64,000 bases of DNA from Algoriphagus faecimaris (GTDB taxonomy: Bacteria; Bacteroidota; Bacteroidia; Cytophagales; Cyclobacteriaceae): positions 1-64,000 of the forward strand of contig NZ_FNAC01000009.1 of NCBI RefSeq assembly GCF_900101705.1, in the 5' to 3' direction. Numbering within the stretch: position 1 is the first letter of the stretch; the number at the start of each line of letters is the position of its first letter. This document shows positions 18,442-27,919 of this stretch, piece after piece. The notes under the pieces are model-generated. The model did not search any database, was not told where the DNA came from, and saw only the letters and a program-made list of their open reading frames with translations. Both the position numbers and the translations under genes were made by a program.

Positions 18442-19582
18442 TTCTATCTATCTTGGCCATTAAAACGGCTATTTCCATTGATAAATCCGTAAAAATCAAC
18501 TTTGCATTCCCATTCCTTTCCAAATGATAATGGGCTTTGTTAAAGAGTTCGTAAAGAATAGGCACATGGTCTTCCTGAAGAATCTTACCGCTGATTTTAT
18601 TAATAAATTCTCGGTCCTCTCCTTTAGTCCGCAGAAGCGTATCCACGGATACATTTCTAAGCAAAATCTCACGTAAAACATTCATGCCTGTCTGCAAAAT
18701 AGATTTTTGAGCTTCCTTATCGTATTTATGATAGGCATCAGAGAGCGTAAAAAGGTCCTTGAAATTTCTCCCATGGCAAAGTCGAAACCATTTTCTAATC
18801 CAAGCCACTTGCTGATCTTCCATCTGATTGACGAGACGTACCGCCTCTCGGAGATCTCCGTCAGCGATCATGGAAATTTGCTCGGCCGTCTGATCATCAG
18901 AAAGTCCGGCATTTACCAGGTAATCGCGAACCTCTTGATCTGAGAAAGCCCGAATCATGACCTTTTGGGTACGTGAAAGAATGGTAGTCAAGAGTTGCTC
19001 AGGCTGGGAGGTGATCAGTATGAAGATGGTCTTAGGCTGAGGCTCTTCTAAAATCTTCAGCAGGGCATTTGCTGCTTGCTGATTAAGAAATTCCGCCCCC
19101 CAAATCATCATGATTTTATATCCTCCTTCGAAGGAAACGAGGGAAAGCGTCTGAATAATCTGACGAGCAGCTCCTACCGAAATATTAAGCTGTTTTTTTT
19201 CAAAACCATTATGATAGATGTAGTCATGAACATTACCATAGGGCTGCTCGAGAGCAAATTTTCGGAAATTCGCTAAATGATCTACCTTATCTTCCTTTTC
19301 CTCTTTTTTATCTTCTTTATTCTTGGAGACTAGGGGAAAAGCAAAATTCAAATCAGGCATTACCAATTTGGCCATGCGCTGACAAGGAGCGCAGGTACCA
19401 CAGGAATCTTCCTCTCCGGGATTTTGGCAATACAGATAGGTGGTTAGGGCTAAGGCCATAGTCAAACTGGCGGAACCCTCGGGCCCATGGAATAATAAAG
19501 CATGCGCCAGGTGATTATTTTTCACCGCATTGATCAGGTGCTTTTTAGTCTCGGGCAAACCCGGTATTTCGGCAAATTGCAT
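18434..19582 (-). CDS. holB: DNA polymerase III subunit delta' (clamp loader)
   Basis: 382 aa. The AAA+ fold carries LLFHGPEGSASLTMA in the Walker A position. This is degenerate and lacks the Lys, as expected for delta' which does not hydrolyse ATP. A four-Cys zinc module is seen in CQNPGEEDSCGTCAPC. The sensor region LLKILEEPQPKTIFILI follows. The protein is part of the clamp loader that opens the sliding clamp. It is the second gene of a tight minus-strand run from the GlmU-like gene through the RmlD-like gene. Confidence 0.9.
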   Translation of the reverse strand: MQFAEIPGLPETKKHLINAVKNNHLAHALLFHGPEGSASLTMALALTTYLYCQNPGEEDSCGTCAPCQRMAKLVMPDLNFAFPLVSKNKEDKKEEKEDKVDHLANFRKFALEQPYGNVHDYIYHNGFEKKQLNISVGAARQIIQTLSLVSFEGGYKIMMIWGAEFLNQQAANALLKILEEPQPKTIFILITSQPEQLLTTILSRTQKVMIRAFSDQEVRDYLVNAGLSDDQTAEQISMIADGDLREAVRLVNQMEDQQVAWIRKWFRLCHGRNFKDLFTLSDAYHKYDKEAQKSILQTGMNVLREILLRNVSVDTLLRTKGEDREFINKISGKILQEDHVPILYELFNKAHYHLERNGNAKLIFTDLSMEIAVLMAKIDRNG

Positions 19583-19593
19583 GTGTCAGAGGA

Positions 19594-20787
19594 TCAGGCG
19601 TGTTTTTCCCAGATTCGATAATTCTTCGTCAATTCAAAGATTTTTTTGTAAAGCTCAGACTCCGATTGGGACCATTCCATTTTTCTTCTAGAAAGGACCA
19701 CTTTGGCTGTCTCTTCAAATTTTGGGAACTGAAAGGTAGAAAAACCAGCCGCTCCCCCCCAAGCAAATGAGGGAATAAAGTTGCGAGGAAACCCATCCCC
19801 AAAAATATTGGCTCCTACACCTACTACCGTCCCGGTATTAAACATGGTATTGATGCCGCATTTGGAGTGGTCTCCCATCATCAGCCCACAAAATTGCAGT
19901 CCTGTGGAGACAAAACCTCCTTTGACATAGCTCCAAAGTTTTACTGGAGCATAATTATTTTTCAAATTAGAAGTATTGGTATCTGCTCCTAGATTACACC
20001 ATTCTCCGATGACGGAGTTTCCAAGGAATCCATCATGACCTTTATTGGAGTAGCCAAAAAACACAGAGTTTGAGATTTCACCCCCGACTTTGGATTGTGG
20101 TCCTACTGTGATATCCCCCCGCATTTTTGCTCCCATATTTACAGTAGACCCTTCACACAGCGCAAAGGGCCCTCGTATCAAGGCTCCTTCCTGAATCTCT
20201 GTATTTTTACCTATATAAATCGGCCCATTTTCAGCATTTAATACGGCTGCTTTGATGACAGCTCCTTCTTCGATGAAAATATCCTGACCATAGGTTTGAG
20301 TATAAGGGTCTGTGAGGGTCTGACTTTTCCGCCCAGCCGTGATCCGCTCAAAGTCACTGATGATCTCCTCTCCGTTTAGGGAGAAAATATCCCATGGGTT
20401 TTGCAAAAGTTGGGGTTCTTTGGGGATTTGTACAATTTCTTTGGAGGATGCTTTGCTGAGGTTTTTCTCCGTCTCACCGATATAGGTTGCTATCAGGGTC
20501 TTTCCGTGGTATAGGGACTGGTCTTTTTTCAGCTTTTTCAGAAAAAGAATCGTTTCGCCAGTCGGAAGCAGGGAAGCGTTGACCGCAAGGTGAACCCCTT
20601 TATTTCTCGGGAATCTATCTTGTAGGTAGTCTTGAGTCAAAAATGAAACAGGTTTTCCGCTGATTAATTCCCACTTTTCGGAAATTTTCAAGATACCCAC
20701 CCGAATGTCTCCTACAGGCCTGGTAAAGGTAAATGGCAATAAAGCGCCTCTGATAGAGGGATCGTCAAACAATAGTAGCTGCTCCAT
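19594..20787 (-). CDS. GlmU-like sugar nucleotidyltransferase / left-handed beta-helix protein
   Basis: 397 aa from the ATG at 20787 (MEQLLLFDDPSIRGALLPF). The N-terminal half resembles a nucleotidyltransferase-like domain (TRPVGDIRVGILKISEKW). From about residue 180 hexapeptide repeats build a beta-helix: IYIGKNTEIQEGALIRGP, VNMGAKMRGDITVGPQSKVG and VVGVGANIFGDG. It belongs to the Bacteroidota GlmU-like family. The proposed reaction is formation of a UDP-amino sugar for cell-wall synthesis, with acetyltransferase and uridylyltransferase parts. A TATTTTTG box lies only 4 nt upstream of the ATG, just past the rpmE2 terminator. Confidence 0.82.
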   Translation of the reverse strand: MEQLLLFDDPSIRGALLPFTFTRPVGDIRVGILKISEKWELISGKPVSFLTQDYLQDRFPRNKGVHLAVNASLLPTGETILFLKKLKKDQSLYHGKTLIATYIGETEKNLSKASSKEIVQIPKEPQLLQNPWDIFSLNGEEIISDFERITAGRKSQTLTDPYTQTYGQDIFIEEGAVIKAAVLNAENGPIYIGKNTEIQEGALIRGPFALCEGSTVNMGAKMRGDITVGPQSKVGGEISNSVFFGYSNKGHDGFLGNSVIGEWCNLGADTNTSNLKNNYAPVKLWSYVKGGFVSTGLQFCGLMMGDHSKCGINTMFNTGTVVGVGANIFGDGFPRNFIPSFAWGGAAGFSTFQFPKFEETAKVVLSRRKMEWSQSESELYKKIFELTKNYRIWEKHA

Positions 20788-20791
20788 AGGG

Positions 20792-20799
20792 CAAAAATA
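20792..20799 (-). promoter_or_regulatory. Candidate -7 box (TAnnTTTG) of the GlmU-like gene, abutting its start codon
   Basis: The minus strand reads TATTTTTG, then CCCT, then the ATG at 20787. A TAnnTTTG box normally ends a few bases upstream of the transcription start, so the mRNA could be leaderless or almost so. The box overlaps the T tract of the preceding terminator, which weakens the call. Confidence 0.35.
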
Positions 20800-20837
20800 A
20801 AAAAGTCTCCCGGAATCCATGCTCCGGAAGACTTTTT
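20799..20837 (-). terminator. Terminator of the L31 gene
   Basis: On the minus strand, GAAAAAGTCTTCCGG and CCGGGAGACTTTTTT form a long stem with one mismatch, followed by a T-rich tract. It lies between rpmE2 and the GlmU-like gene. Confidence 0.85.
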
Positions 20838-20856
20838 CGCTGAAAGTACTGGAATA

Positions 20857-21099
20857 TTACTTCTTGTATCTTCTGTTGAATTTCTCCACTCGACCAGCTG
20901 TATCGAGCAACATTTTCTTACCTGTGTAGAAAGGATGAGACTCAGAGCTCACTTCTATTTTGTATACAGGGTATTGCTTGCCATCTTCCCACTCGATTGT
21001 CTCGGAGGTTTCGATGGTAGATTTGGTCATAAATTTAAACTCAGAAGATGTGTCATAAAATACGACGTCTCTGTAGTTTGGATGAATATCAGCTTTCAT
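20857..21099 (-). CDS. rpmE2: 50S ribosomal protein L31, type B (zinc-independent)
   Basis: 80 aa. It begins [19 protein letters not shown] and contains [21 protein letters not shown], a clear L31. The CxxC zinc residues of type A L31 are absent, so it is the zinc-free type B form. It is a one-gene unit with a good promoter at 21139-21170 and a strong terminator at 20799-20837. Confidence 0.97.
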   Translation of the reverse strand: MKADIHPNYRDVVFYDTSSEFKFMTKSTIETSETIEWEDGKQYPVYKIEVSSESHPFYTGKKMLLDTAGRVEKFNRRYKK

Positions 21100-21138
21100 A
21101 TCACTAGTATTTTTGGAGTACCTTTTTCAAATGAGGCA

Positions 21139-21170
21139 CAAAGTTATTCTTTTTCACAAAAACCACCAAA
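21139..21170 (-). promoter_or_regulatory. Bacteroidota-type sigma-A promoter of rpmE2
   Basis: On the minus strand TTTG (21170-21167) is separated by 20 nt from TAACTTTG (21146-21139). This matches the known consensus TTTG-N19-21-TAnnTTTG. The expected transcription start would leave a 5' leader of roughly 30-35 nt before the rpmE2 ATG. Confidence 0.7.
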
Positions 21171-21347
21171 TCTTTACTCAAAATTTCCTTGAGTTAACCT
21201 GGATTCAACTCTACTTCAAAGGTAATGAGTCTTAGGATTTTCCGGCCAGGTCCAATAAAAATTTGATAAAAATATCAGGATCTCTCCGAAAACTGTATTT
21301 TCGGGTTGAAAAGCATCCATTTTTATGCATTTCCCAAATCTTATTCC

Positions 21348-23045
21348 ATGCAAAACTCCCTTCTTTCACCAGTGAGCTACAGTCTGCTTCTTGGAGTGGC
21401 CTTACTTCTAGTTTCTTCTTCACTTTTTGCGCAAGGTAGCTACATCCCCTATGAGCGAGACTACTATCACAAGATCGAGCGATATGAAATCTTACAAGGT
21501 GCGAATAACCCCTTTTTTCAGACAGGATTCAAACCTTTCAGAAGAGACATCTTAGGACATTATCTAGATAGTCTGCAGAATGACCCCGTCATCCGCTCGT
21601 CCTCGGATCGATTTAACCTAGCTTATCTAGCGCAGGATAATTGGGAGTTTGTCCAGCAGGAAACCCCGGAATCAGAAAACCCTTTTCTAAAAAAAATTTA
21701 CCGCAGACCCGGTGATTTTGCCCACTACTACGATGAAGATTTTGACATTCATCTCAGTCCTGTGATTTACCTGAGCGGAGCCCTAGAAAGCGATCAAGAC
21801 CGGAAGCCTGCCCAATTGAGCCGCGGTGTTGTCGTCCGAGGCGCCATTGACAAAAAAGTGAGTTTCTATACTTATCTGACTACCTCGGAGGTTTTTCTTC
21901 CCTCTTGGACAAAGGCCTACGCCTCAAATAATCTTGCCGTACCGGGTGAAGGGTTTTGGAAAGAATATCAAGGTGATGGGTATAGCTATTTTTCAGCTCG
22001 GGGGCATGTCAATTTTCACCTGACCAAAAGTATCCAAGCCCAAGTAGGACATGATCGGAATTTTGTCGGAGAGGGCTACCGATCTTTTCTTCTTTCAGAT
22101 TTTTCAAACCCCTACATGTTTGTCAAGCTGAATACTAAAGTCTGGAAGTTTCAACTCACCAACCTCTGGACTCAAATGACCGCGGATGTCTTTTATAATA
22201 GAAGAAGGCCCACAGACGGTCGCTATACCCAGAAGTTTTTCTCCATGCACCGACTCAGTTTCAATGTGGGTAAAAAGCTCAATCTTGGATTTTTTGAATC
22301 CGTAATGACTGATCAGATCAATTTTAATTATTTCAATCCCGTGGTGTTTTTCCGCTGGGTAGAGCAGCAGCTAGGCACTCCGGACAAAGTCATGCTGGGC
22401 ATGGATGCCAAATGGAATTTTCGGCCGGGCATGCAGCTTTATGGGCAATTTGCATTGGATGAATTTGTGTTTGGAGAGTTTTTTGGAATTGATGGCAAAG
22501 GCTCAAAGCGTAATAAATACGGCGTGCAAGCAGGCTATAAATACATCGATGCCTTTGAGGTGTCAAATTTAGACTTGCAGATCGAGTTTAATACAGCACG
22601 GCCTTACACCTTTCAAGAAAAAATCGATTACCAATCCTACTCCAATTGGCGAACTCCACTCACCCATCCCCTAGGGGCTAATTTTCGAGAATTTATCGGG
22701 ATTTTGCGCTATCAGCCGCTTCCAAGGTTAAATGTCACTGCTTTGGGTATGTATCAATTTTTTGGATCTGACCCGGATCCAGAGACCAATTGGGGTGGAA
22801 ATGTATTGAAAAATCGATTGGATGGAAGTCCAACTGGACTATTTGGAAATACTATAGGTCAAGGCATCGAAAATACCGTTTTTCAATCTAATCTGACTGC
22901 GAGCTACATGCTGAAGCATAATTTCTTCATTGATGCATCCCATACCTTCAGACATCAGCGGATCGAAGGCTCTGATCATCAGCGATCACAAATGCTGCAA
23001 GTAGGGATTAGATGGAACTTTATCCGTCCCGAATTCAATTTCTAG
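21348..23045 (+). CDS. Outer membrane protein, possibly Wzi/RemB-like beta-barrel
   Basis: 565 aa from the ATG at 21348. An upstream in-frame ATG at 21306 is less likely because the signal peptide (LLLGVALLLVSSSLFAQ) fits the later start. The mature part has many aromatic-rich alternating strands, for example NFHLTKSIQAQVGHDRNFVG and LNVTALGMYQFFGSDPDPE, and ends in Phe (FIRPEFNF), as outer membrane barrels do. The pattern recalls capsule-assembly Wzi or gliding protein RemB families of Bacteroidota, but this is from memory and not certain. The minus-strand region 21171-21347 upstream holds no gene. Confidence 0.6.
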   Translation: MQNSLLSPVSYSLLLGVALLLVSSSLFAQGSYIPYERDYYHKIERYEILQGANNPFFQTGFKPFRRDILGHYLDSLQNDPVIRSSSDRFNLAYLAQDNWEFVQQETPESENPFLKKIYRRPGDFAHYYDEDFDIHLSPVIYLSGALESDQDRKPAQLSRGVVVRGAIDKKVSFYTYLTTSEVFLPSWTKAYASNNLAVPGEGFWKEYQGDGYSYFSARGHVNFHLTKSIQAQVGHDRNFVGEGYRSFLLSDFSNPYMFVKLNTKVWKFQLTNLWTQMTADVFYNRRRPTDGRYTQKFFSMHRLSFNVGKKLNLGFFESVMTDQINFNYFNPVVFFRWVEQQLGTPDKVMLGMDAKWNFRPGMQLYGQFALDEFVFGEFFGIDGKGSKRNKYGVQAGYKYIDAFEVSNLDLQIEFNTARPYTFQEKIDYQSYSNWRTPLTHPLGANFREFIGILRYQPLPRLNVTALGMYQFFGSDPDPETNWGGNVLKNRLDGSPTGLFGNTIGQGIENTVFQSNLTASYMLKHNFFIDASHTFRHQRIEGSDHQRSQMLQVGIRWNFIRPEFNF

Positions 23046-23096
23046 TCAGAATGCTATTTTCCGTAACTTGCGGGCTCAATTGCTGAACCAATTTTC

Positions 23097-24929
23097 ATGA
23101 AGACTTATTTGCGGATTCTCTCTTATGCCAGACCCTATGGCAAGTTTGTTCCGACATATATATTATACACCCTCTTTTCTATCATTTTTGGATTGATCAA
23201 TTTCACCCTGCTCAAGCCCCTATTTGATGTGATTTTCGAGCAAGTCGATCCAGAGACGTTGAAGCAATACGAAGAACTTCCCCCTTTCAATCCCTCTATC
23301 GACTACTTCACCGGGCTTTTCAATCATTATTTTCTCAGTGTAGAGGCTGATTATGGCAAGGTTGGCACTTTGATGTTTGTCTGCATTATCATCGTGATAT
23401 CAGTCTTCCTTTCCAATTTATTCACCTACCTCTCTGGAGTAGTCTTGGCTAAAGTTCGCGCCGTTGTCATCAAACGGATGAGGATGGATATTTTTGGAAA
23501 AGTAAGTAGCCTGCACATCGGCTATTTCTCCGATGAGCGCAAAGGCGACCTCATGTCCAAAATGACCAATGATGTACAAGAGGTAGAAAACACCATCGTC
23601 CAATCATTACGAGTAGTCTTTCGAGAGCCAGCGACAATCATTCTATATTTTGCGGTCTTGTTTTTTATGTCGGTCAAGCTGACTCTGTTTACGATTCTAA
23701 TCATTCCTATATCAGGTGCTATCATTGGAGGAATCACCCGTAGATTAAAAAAACGAGCCGTACAGAGCCAGCAATCCTTGGGTAGAATTGTTAATATTCT
23801 CGATGAAACTCTGAGCGGAATGCGCGTCATCAAGGCCTTCAATGCGGAGCGGTTCATGTTTAGAAAATTTGATACTGAAACAGACCACTATGCTGCGGTC
23901 AATGTTAATATGGCCCGTAAGAATGAATTAGCTTCACCAATTTCCCAATTTTTGGGAGTCAGCGTAGTCGCCGGAATATTGGTCTATGGCGGAAGCCTGG
24001 TCCTAAGCGGAAATTCAGACCTGAGTGCCTCGGATTTCATCACATACATCATCATCTTCACTCAAGTACTCAATCCTGCCAAAGAGATTTCAAGAGCAGT
24101 TTCTAGCATTCAACGGGGAATTGCCTCTGCTGAGCGGATTTTTGAAGTGGTAGACACGGATTCAAAAATCAAAAATCCCACTCGGACTATTGCTATCCAT
24201 CAATTCAACAGCGGAATCAAATTTGAACACGTGAGTTTTGCTTATGAAGAGCAACTGATTTTACAAGACATTAACTTCACTCTTAAAAAAGGTAAAACCA
24301 TTGCTCTTGTCGGGCCTTCGGGTGGAGGAAAATCCACAATGGCTGATTTGGTCCCGCGCTTTTATGATCCCTCAAAAGGAAAAATCACATTGGATGGAAA
24401 TGATCTCCGTGACCTAAAGCTGGAAGAACTCCGCAAACTCATGGGGATAGTCACGCAGGAATCCATCCTATTCAATGATACTGTATTTAACAACATCGCT
24501 TTTGGAATCGAAGAAGTTACTGAGGACCAGGTCATTGAATCCGCTAAAATCGCCAACGCCCATGAATTTATCATCAAGATGGAGGAGGGCTACCAAACTT
24601 CCATCGGAGAGCGTGGTAGTAAACTTTCCGGAGGACAGCGACAGCGACTGAGTATCGCGAGAGCTGTTTTGAAAAATCCGCCGATTCTTATCCTCGATGA
24701 AGCGACTTCTGCACTAGACTCAGAATCTGAAAAACTGGTACAAGAGGCCCTGACCCACTTAATGAAAAATCGGACGACATTGGTGATCGCGCATCGACTA
24801 AGCACCATTCAGCATGCCGATGAGATTTTGGTAATCGAGCGTGGGCAAATCGTACAGCGAGGCAATCACCAGGAGCTGATAAACCAAAAAGGCTTGTATC
24901 AAAAGCTTTCGAGTATTCAGTCCGTTTAG
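23097..24929 (+). CDS. ABC exporter, MsbA-like (transmembrane plus ATPase domain)
   Basis: 610 aa. Six membrane segments fill the first 340 residues. The ATPase domain has Walker A GPSGGGKST, the signature LSGGQRQRLSIARA, Walker B ILILDEATSAL and the switch His in VIAHRLS. Such half-transporters work as homodimers and export lipids (lipid A core in MsbA) or small molecules across the inner membrane. A small membrane protein follows 29 bp downstream. The substrate is not defined by the sequence. Confidence 0.9.
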   Translation: MKTYLRILSYARPYGKFVPTYILYTLFSIIFGLINFTLLKPLFDVIFEQVDPETLKQYEELPPFNPSIDYFTGLFNHYFLSVEADYGKVGTLMFVCIIIVISVFLSNLFTYLSGVVLAKVRAVVIKRMRMDIFGKVSSLHIGYFSDERKGDLMSKMTNDVQEVENTIVQSLRVVFREPATIILYFAVLFFMSVKLTLFTILIIPISGAIIGGITRRLKKRAVQSQQSLGRIVNILDETLSGMRVIKAFNAERFMFRKFDTETDHYAAVNVNMARKNELASPISQFLGVSVVAGILVYGGSLVLSGNSDLSASDFITYIIIFTQVLNPAKEISRAVSSIQRGIASAERIFEVVDTDSKIKNPTRTIAIHQFNSGIKFEHVSFAYEEQLILQDINFTLKKGKTIALVGPSGGGKSTMADLVPRFYDPSKGKITLDGNDLRDLKLEELRKLMGIVTQESILFNDTVFNNIAFGIEEVTEDQVIESAKIANAHEFIIKMEEGYQTSIGERGSKLSGGQRQRLSIARAVLKNPPILILDEATSALDSESEKLVQEALTHLMKNRTTLVIAHRLSTIQHADEILVIERGQIVQRGNHQELINQKGLYQKLSSIQSV

Positions 24930-24958
24930 TATATTAGAGCTATTAATTTCAAAATATC

Positions 24959-25327
24959 ATGAAGAAAACTCACCAAGTTTTACAAATCATCCTCTTAGCT
25001 TATTTTGGCTTATTTTTAATCTTTTTCATCGCCTTTGACACGTTGGGAGGCCTCTTTGGAATGCAGGAGGTCAGCTCTGACGACATGGTGAAAATCATCC
25101 TGTTGGGCTTTATCCTATTCCTCATTTCTTGGCTTATCGGTAGGACAGTGAGAGCTTCTTTGGAGAAGAAAATCAAAAACATGGAAACTGAGATGAATGG
25201 GTTAAAAGCCAAAATCTACGACATGGAGCATCCAAAATCCGCTGAAAAAGCCAAAATCAAACCCTCTCCTTCTGAAGAGACAGAATCGAGTAATTTACCT
25301 CCGAGACAAAATTTCACTGAGGAATAA
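24959..25327 (+). CDS. Small membrane protein with two TM helices and a coiled-coil-like tail, unknown
   Basis: 122 aa. Two hydrophobic segments (about 8-26 and 44-62) are followed by a charged helix LEKKIKNMETEMNGLKAKIY and a low-complexity tail rich in Ser, Glu and Lys. It lies 29 bp behind the ABC exporter and ahead of a terminator, so it is probably in the same transcript. I do not recognise a family. Confidence 0.65.
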   Translation: MKKTHQVLQIILLAYFGLFLIFFIAFDTLGGLFGMQEVSSDDMVKIILLGFILFLISWLIGRTVRASLEKKIKNMETEMNGLKAKIYDMEHPKSAEKAKIKPSPSEETESSNLPPRQNFTEE

Positions 25328-25356
25328 GGAGTTAATTTTCAGAAAACTGTATATTA

Positions 25357-25382
25357 AGGAAACCAAAACCGGTTTCCTTTTT
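25357..25382 (+). terminator. Terminator directly upstream of the comM start codon
   Basis: GGAAACC and GGTTTCC form a hairpin with a 5-base loop, extended by AA/TT pairs and followed by TTTTTT. It should end transcription from the exporter genes. The comM ATG lies only 5 bases after the hairpin's T tract. Confidence 0.8.
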
Positions 25383-25386
25383 TATT

Positions 25387-26925
25387 ATGGTAGCAAAAAC
25401 TTTTGGAAGTGCAGTATCTGGCGTAGATGCCAACTTGATCACCATTGAAGTCAATGTGGGTCAGGGGACAAGTTTCTATATGGTAGGATTACCTGATTCT
25501 GCCGTAAAAGAATCCCAACAGCGGGTAGAGTCAGCCCTCAAGTATTTTGGCTTTCGGATGCCTCGGCAAAAGGTGGTGATCAACCTAGCCCCTGCCGATA
25601 TTCGAAAAGAAGGCTCAGCCTATGACCTGCCCATTGCGATGGGAATATTGCAGGCCTCTGAGCAGGTGGAATTTCCCGAACTGGATCGCTACGTGATCAT
25701 GGGTGAACTTTCTCTAGACGGGAAACTTCGTCCGATCAAAGGAGTCTTACCTATCGCCATTGAGGCGAGAAAACAAGGTTTTAAAGGATTCATCCTCCCG
25801 CTCGTTAATGCCAAAGAAGCCTCTATCGTCAATAATCTGGATATCATTGGCGTGGAAAATTTACAGCAGGCAGCAGATTTTCTGATGGGTGATCTACAGA
25901 TTGAGCCTTTGGTGACAGATACCCGTGAGATTTTTTACCATTCCCTCGATGACGTAGAATTTGACTTTGCGGATGTCCAAGGTCAGGAAAATATCAAGCG
26001 AGCCATGGAAATCGCCGCCGCTGGAGGGCACAATGTCATCATGATAGGACCTCCCGGTGCAGGAAAAACCATGCTGGCCAAAAGATTACCTTCGATACTT
26101 CCTCCACTTTCCCTGCAGGAAGCCCTAGAAGCGACTAAAATCCACTCCGTGGCTGGAAAGCTAGGAAACAATGCTTCACTGCTGGCCAATCGGCCTTTTC
26201 GAAGTCCTCACCATACGATTTCGGACGTTGCTTTGGTCGGCGGAGGAGGGAATCCACAACCTGGGGAAATTTCACTGGCGCATAATGGAGTGCTTTTCCT
26301 CGATGAATTGCCTGAATTCAAGCGAACCGTACTCGAAGTCATGCGCCAACCTCTGGAAGAGCGAAAAGTCACCATTTCAAGAGCCAAAATTTCAGTCGAT
26401 TACCCGGCTAATTTTATGCTAATCGCCAGTATGAACCCCTGTCCCTGCGGCTATTACAACCATCCGGAAAAGGAATGTGTCTGCGGACCGGGTATCGTAC
26501 AGCGCTATTTAAATAAGGTCAGTGGACCACTTCTCGATCGAATTGACCTTCACGTGGAAGTGACTCCAGTGAAATTTGACGAGATGACCTCCACTCGAAA
26601 GAGTGAATCCAGCAAAGCCATTCGAGAGCGAGTCATCAAAGGGAGGGAAAAACAAAAAGAGCGATTCCAGAGCAATCCCGAAGTCTATTGCAATGCGATG
26701 ATGCCTTCACATATGGTCAAGGAAGTCTGCCAAATCAATGAGGCTGGTAAAGCCTTACTCAAAACTGCTATGGAACGCTTGGGTCTCTCCGCCCGGGCTT
26801 ATGACCGCATCCTCAAAGTTGCCCGCACCATCGCCGATATTGCAGATAGTTCTGATATCAAGGTGGAGCATCTGGCAGAAGCGATTCAGTATAGAAGTCT
26901 GGACCGTGAAGGCTGGGCAGGGTGA
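25387..26925 (+). CDS. comM: YifB/ComM-family AAA+ ATPase (magnesium chelatase-like)
   Basis: 512 aa. The N-terminal Lon-like/chelatase domain begins MVAKTFGSAVSGVDA, the normal family start. The AAA+ core has Walker A MIGPPGAGKTMLAKRL and Walker B GVLFLDELPEF. A C-terminal zinc-like stretch CPCGYYNHPEKECVCGPG and the chelatase-like C-terminal domain follow. ComM is a hexameric helicase that aids branch migration in natural transformation. The ATG lies within 5 nt of the terminator T tract, so the leader is unusually short. An accessory pair (ORF6N protein and Mrr-type nuclease) follows. Confidence 0.92.
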   Translation: MVAKTFGSAVSGVDANLITIEVNVGQGTSFYMVGLPDSAVKESQQRVESALKYFGFRMPRQKVVINLAPADIRKEGSAYDLPIAMGILQASEQVEFPELDRYVIMGELSLDGKLRPIKGVLPIAIEARKQGFKGFILPLVNAKEASIVNNLDIIGVENLQQAADFLMGDLQIEPLVTDTREIFYHSLDDVEFDFADVQGQENIKRAMEIAAAGGHNVIMIGPPGAGKTMLAKRLPSILPPLSLQEALEATKIHSVAGKLGNNASLLANRPFRSPHHTISDVALVGGGGNPQPGEISLAHNGVLFLDELPEFKRTVLEVMRQPLEERKVTISRAKISVDYPANFMLIASMNPCPCGYYNHPEKECVCGPGIVQRYLNKVSGPLLDRIDLHVEVTPVKFDEMTSTRKSESSKAIRERVIKGREKQKERFQSNPEVYCNAMMPSHMVKEVCQINEAGKALLKTAMERLGLSARAYDRILKVARTIADIADSSDIKVEHLAEAIQYRSLDREGWAG

Positions 26926-26942
26926 TTTTCAATCGATGAAAG

Positions 26943-27836
26943 ATGAATCAGCTAACAAGCCAAGAAATAGAAAACCAAATTCACAACATCCGTGGGCAAC
27001 AAGTGATGCTGGATAGTGACTTGGCAGCTTTGTATGGAACAGAGACCAAGTACATTAATCGGGCTGTTTCCAGAAATCCAGAAAGATTCCCAAGATCATT
27101 TTCATTTGAACTTGAGCAGGAAGAGTGGAATTTTTTAAGGTTCCAAGTTGGAACCTTAAATGTAAATCATGGAAGAGGTAGACATAGGAAGTATCTTCCT
27201 AGAGTCTTTACCGAGCAAGGGGTCGCTATGCTTTCAGCTGTCCTGAAAACAGAAACAGCAATCCAAGTAAGTATTCAGATCATACAGGCATTTGTTGAAA
27301 TGAGAAGATTTTTAGGAAACAATGGAGGGCTTTTTCAACGGATAAACCAATTGGAGAACAAGCAGATTGAAAATGATAAAAAGTTTGATCAGTTGTTCCA
27401 AGCTTTTGAAAAGAATCAATTAAATCCGGAAAAGGGGGTGTTCTTTAATGGGCAGATTTTTGATGCTTATGTCTTTGTCACAAACCTGATAAAAAGTGCC
27501 AAAGAAGAAATAATACTGATTGACAACTACCTGGACGAGTCTATTTTAGTCTTATTGAGCAAGTGCTCCTCAAGGGTATCAATTTCCTTATATACCAAGG
27601 AAATTAGCAGGAAGCTTAAGCTGGATTTTGAAAAATTCATACAGCAATACCCAAATGCCAATCTGAAGACATTTTCAAAAAGTCATGATCGTTTTTTAAT
27701 TCTTGATAAATCAATACTCTATCATTTTGGAGCATCACTCAAAGATCTTGGAAAAAAGTGGTTTGCTTTTTCAAGGATGGATGATTTTACTGATCTTATA
27801 TTGAATGAACTCAAAAGAGGAGAAATGAAAAATTAA
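26943..27836 (+). CDS. ORF6N-domain protein with C-terminal phospholipase-D-like domain
   Basis: 297 aa. Residues 8-95 hold an ORF6N (KilA-N related) DNA-binding domain: QQVMLDSDLAALYGTETK, then NPERFPRSFSF and FTEQGVAMLSAVL. A helical linker (about 125-145) follows. The C-terminal half has a PLD-like segment with EEIILIDNYLDESIL, SHDRFLILDKS and YHFGASLKDLGKKWFAF. The canonical HxK motif is altered (HDR), as in related proteins often found with phage-related or defence genes. Only 17 bp separate it from comM. It is probably a mobile or defence-related regulator; no function is established. Confidence 0.78.
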   Translation: MNQLTSQEIENQIHNIRGQQVMLDSDLAALYGTETKYINRAVSRNPERFPRSFSFELEQEEWNFLRFQVGTLNVNHGRGRHRKYLPRVFTEQGVAMLSAVLKTETAIQVSIQIIQAFVEMRRFLGNNGGLFQRINQLENKQIENDKKFDQLFQAFEKNQLNPEKGVFFNGQIFDAYVFVTNLIKSAKEEIILIDNYLDESILVLLSKCSSRVSISLYTKEISRKLKLDFEKFIQQYPNANLKTFSKSHDRFLILDKSILYHFGASLKDLGKKWFAFSRMDDFTDLILNELKRGEMKN

Positions 27837-27919
27837 TTTTTCAAACAATTTGAATGGAGGATTTATAGAGAAGGATAGGCGGGATGAATAATTTGGAATT
27901 AAAAATTTAAAATTGAATA

